DNA of 24,637 bases, taken from assembly GCA_964483805.1 (NCBI GenBank), contig CAZADH010000062.1, positions 1-24,637 on the forward strand, given 5' to 3'. Position 1 is the stretch's first letter. Every line of letters begins with the position of its first letter. The position numbers and the translations under genes are program-made. This DNA comes from CAZADH01 sp964483805 (GTDB lineage: Bacteria; Muiribacteriota; Ozemobacteria; Ozemobacterales; Ozemobacteraceae). This document shows, one piece after another, positions 23,799 through 24,637 of this stretch. The notes under the pieces are model-generated. The model was not told where the DNA came from. It did no database searches and was given only the letters and a program-made list of their open reading frames with translations.

Positions 23799-24637
23799 TT
23801 ACAGCGAGAAGCGGGCGCTCACCTTGCGATACAGGGTGACCGATACACCCTTGACCTTGATCAGTTCCTCGACGCATTTGAAGGGGCGACGGGCGATGAT
23901 CTCAGCGGCGAGCTTCTCGCCGACCCCGGGCACGGTCATCAGTTGTGACAGACTCGCTTTGTTGAGGCTGATGCGGGTTGCGGTGTTGGCGGGGGCACTG
24001 AAGTAGCTCCAGTATGGCGGATAGTAGCGGGGCTGGCCATCTTGCTTGGGGTTGGCTTTGCCGCCGGCGGCGACCCACACCGAATACCAGATGTCGACCA
24101 CGTTGTTGACCGCCCGCGAGTACGCGGCGGCGGTGGCCGATTTTGCCTGGATGAGTTCGTGTCCGTCGGGGGACGAGTAGGCGCGCTCGATGATCTCGTA
24201 GTACTGATTGGCCCAAAGCGCCTCGTAGACCATACGGGCGCCGATGCGCGAGGTGTACTGAGCACCGTCAAAAGCGACGCCGTACATATAAACGGTGTCG
24301 TCGACGTCTTTTTCATACGCCATGTGGTAGCTCTTCTCTTCGATGCCGTCCCAGGTGGCCACGCCGGTGTGCAGCGGCTGGGCGAGGTCTTCGCAATAAT
24401 GGGCGAGCCAGCCCAGCTTTTGCCGGATGACGGCAGCCGGGGCCCGGTGCTTGATATCGTTCACGAGCTCCCTGGCGAGACTCTCGACGTGTGACGGGCC
24501 GTTGCCCATTTTTTCTCCGTGCACGTGATAGACGTGGTTCATGAAGTCGTGCAGCACGGAATCGGGTTCGGTACACGCCGTCAGTATCGATTGCAGGCAG
24601 GGCGGATATTCACGCGTCGGTACTGCGGGGGCGCCCA
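23799..24637 (-). CDS. Zinc-dependent phospholipase C-like protein with C-terminal helix-hairpin-helix, partial
   Basis: The frame is open to the right edge, so the 5' end is missing; about 279 residues are visible. The first part shows the zinc-enzyme marks HDFMNHVYHVHG and LAHYCEDLAQPLHTG, the His/Asp pattern shared by zinc-dependent phospholipase C and S1/P1 nucleases (HxxxD and PxH). A linker follows, and the last 55-60 residues are a ComEA-type helix-hairpin-helix: LNKASLSQLMTVPGVG, AAEIIARRPFKCVEEL and VKGVSVTLYRKV. The first module normally cleaves phospholipids or nucleic acids outside the cytoplasm; helix-hairpin-helix modules bind DNA non-specifically. The join makes an extracellular nuclease as plausible as a lipase. 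A GTG at 24557 could start a short form, but conserved-looking residues lie upstream. Confidence 0.8.
   Translation of the reverse strand, partial: GAPAVPTREYPPCLQSILTACTEPDSVLHDFMNHVYHVHGEKMGNGPSHVESLARELVNDIKHRAPAAVIRQKLGWLAHYCEDLAQPLHTGVATWDGIEEKSYHMAYEKDVDDTVYMYGVAFDGAQYTSRIGARMVYEALWANQYYEIIERAYSSPDGHELIQAKSATAAAYSRAVNNVVDIWYSVWVAAGGKANPKQDGQPRYYPPYWSYFSAPANTATRISLNKASLSQLMTVPGVGEKLAAEIIARRPFKCVEELIKVKGVSVTLYRKVSARFSL

Overview
The window looks like chromosomal DNA from a GC-rich bacterium, probably anaerobic or facultatively fermentative. Evidence for that is an intact cytosolic [FeFe]-hydrogenase operon, a 6-phosphofructokinase, the MEP-pathway enzyme DXS and many Fe-S proteins. I cannot name the lineage; an uncultured deltaproteobacterium-like or candidate-phylum genome would fit. 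A run of 10 Ns (2777-2786) shows this is a scaffolded draft assembly. I see no rRNA, tRNA, CRISPR array, transposase or phage gene. Nearly all large antisense ORFs are GC-driven shadows.

Layout. 150-2025: a secreted CxxC protein and a radical SAM/SPASM enzyme, followed by an AT-rich repeat island. 2264-3047 (minus): a rhomboid protease interrupted by the assembly gap. 3332-11881 (plus): the hydrogen module, consisting of a HydC-HydB fusion, the catalytic HydA, a hydrogenase-like domain fused to a histidine kinase (HydS-like), a single-domain response regulator, and a receiver-PAS-histidine kinase. 11924-13246 (minus): a plant-type phosphofructokinase. 13460-17546 (plus): a DUF1858 protein, DXS, a TlyA-like rRNA methyltransferase and a DUF89 protein. 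17547-17982: a gene-free stretch with a strong GC hairpin. 17983-23786 (plus): a YitT-family membrane protein, a soluble PRC/MgtE_N/CBS protein next to a divergent Nramp-like permease, a YjbQ/UPF0047 protein and a GT-C glycosyltransferase-like membrane protein. 23799 to the right edge (minus): a zinc-dependent phospholipase C-like protein with a ComEA-type helix-hairpin-helix tail, cut by the window end.

How it fits together. HydBC plus HydA have the cofactor set of NAD(P)- and ferredoxin-linked, potentially electron-bifurcating hydrogenases. Directly downstream, the HydS-like protein carries an H-cluster-type domain with altered motifs joined to a histidine kinase. It is followed by a lone receiver and a second kinase with its own receiver. 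The simplest reading is a hydrogen- or redox-sensing phosphorelay encoded beside the enzyme it monitors, but no DNA-binding output protein is encoded in the cluster. Separately, an 11-bp AT-rich motif, TACAAYGTATT, occurs five times, mostly inside GC-rich coding sequence and using rare codons. This is unexpected and worth a genome-wide test.
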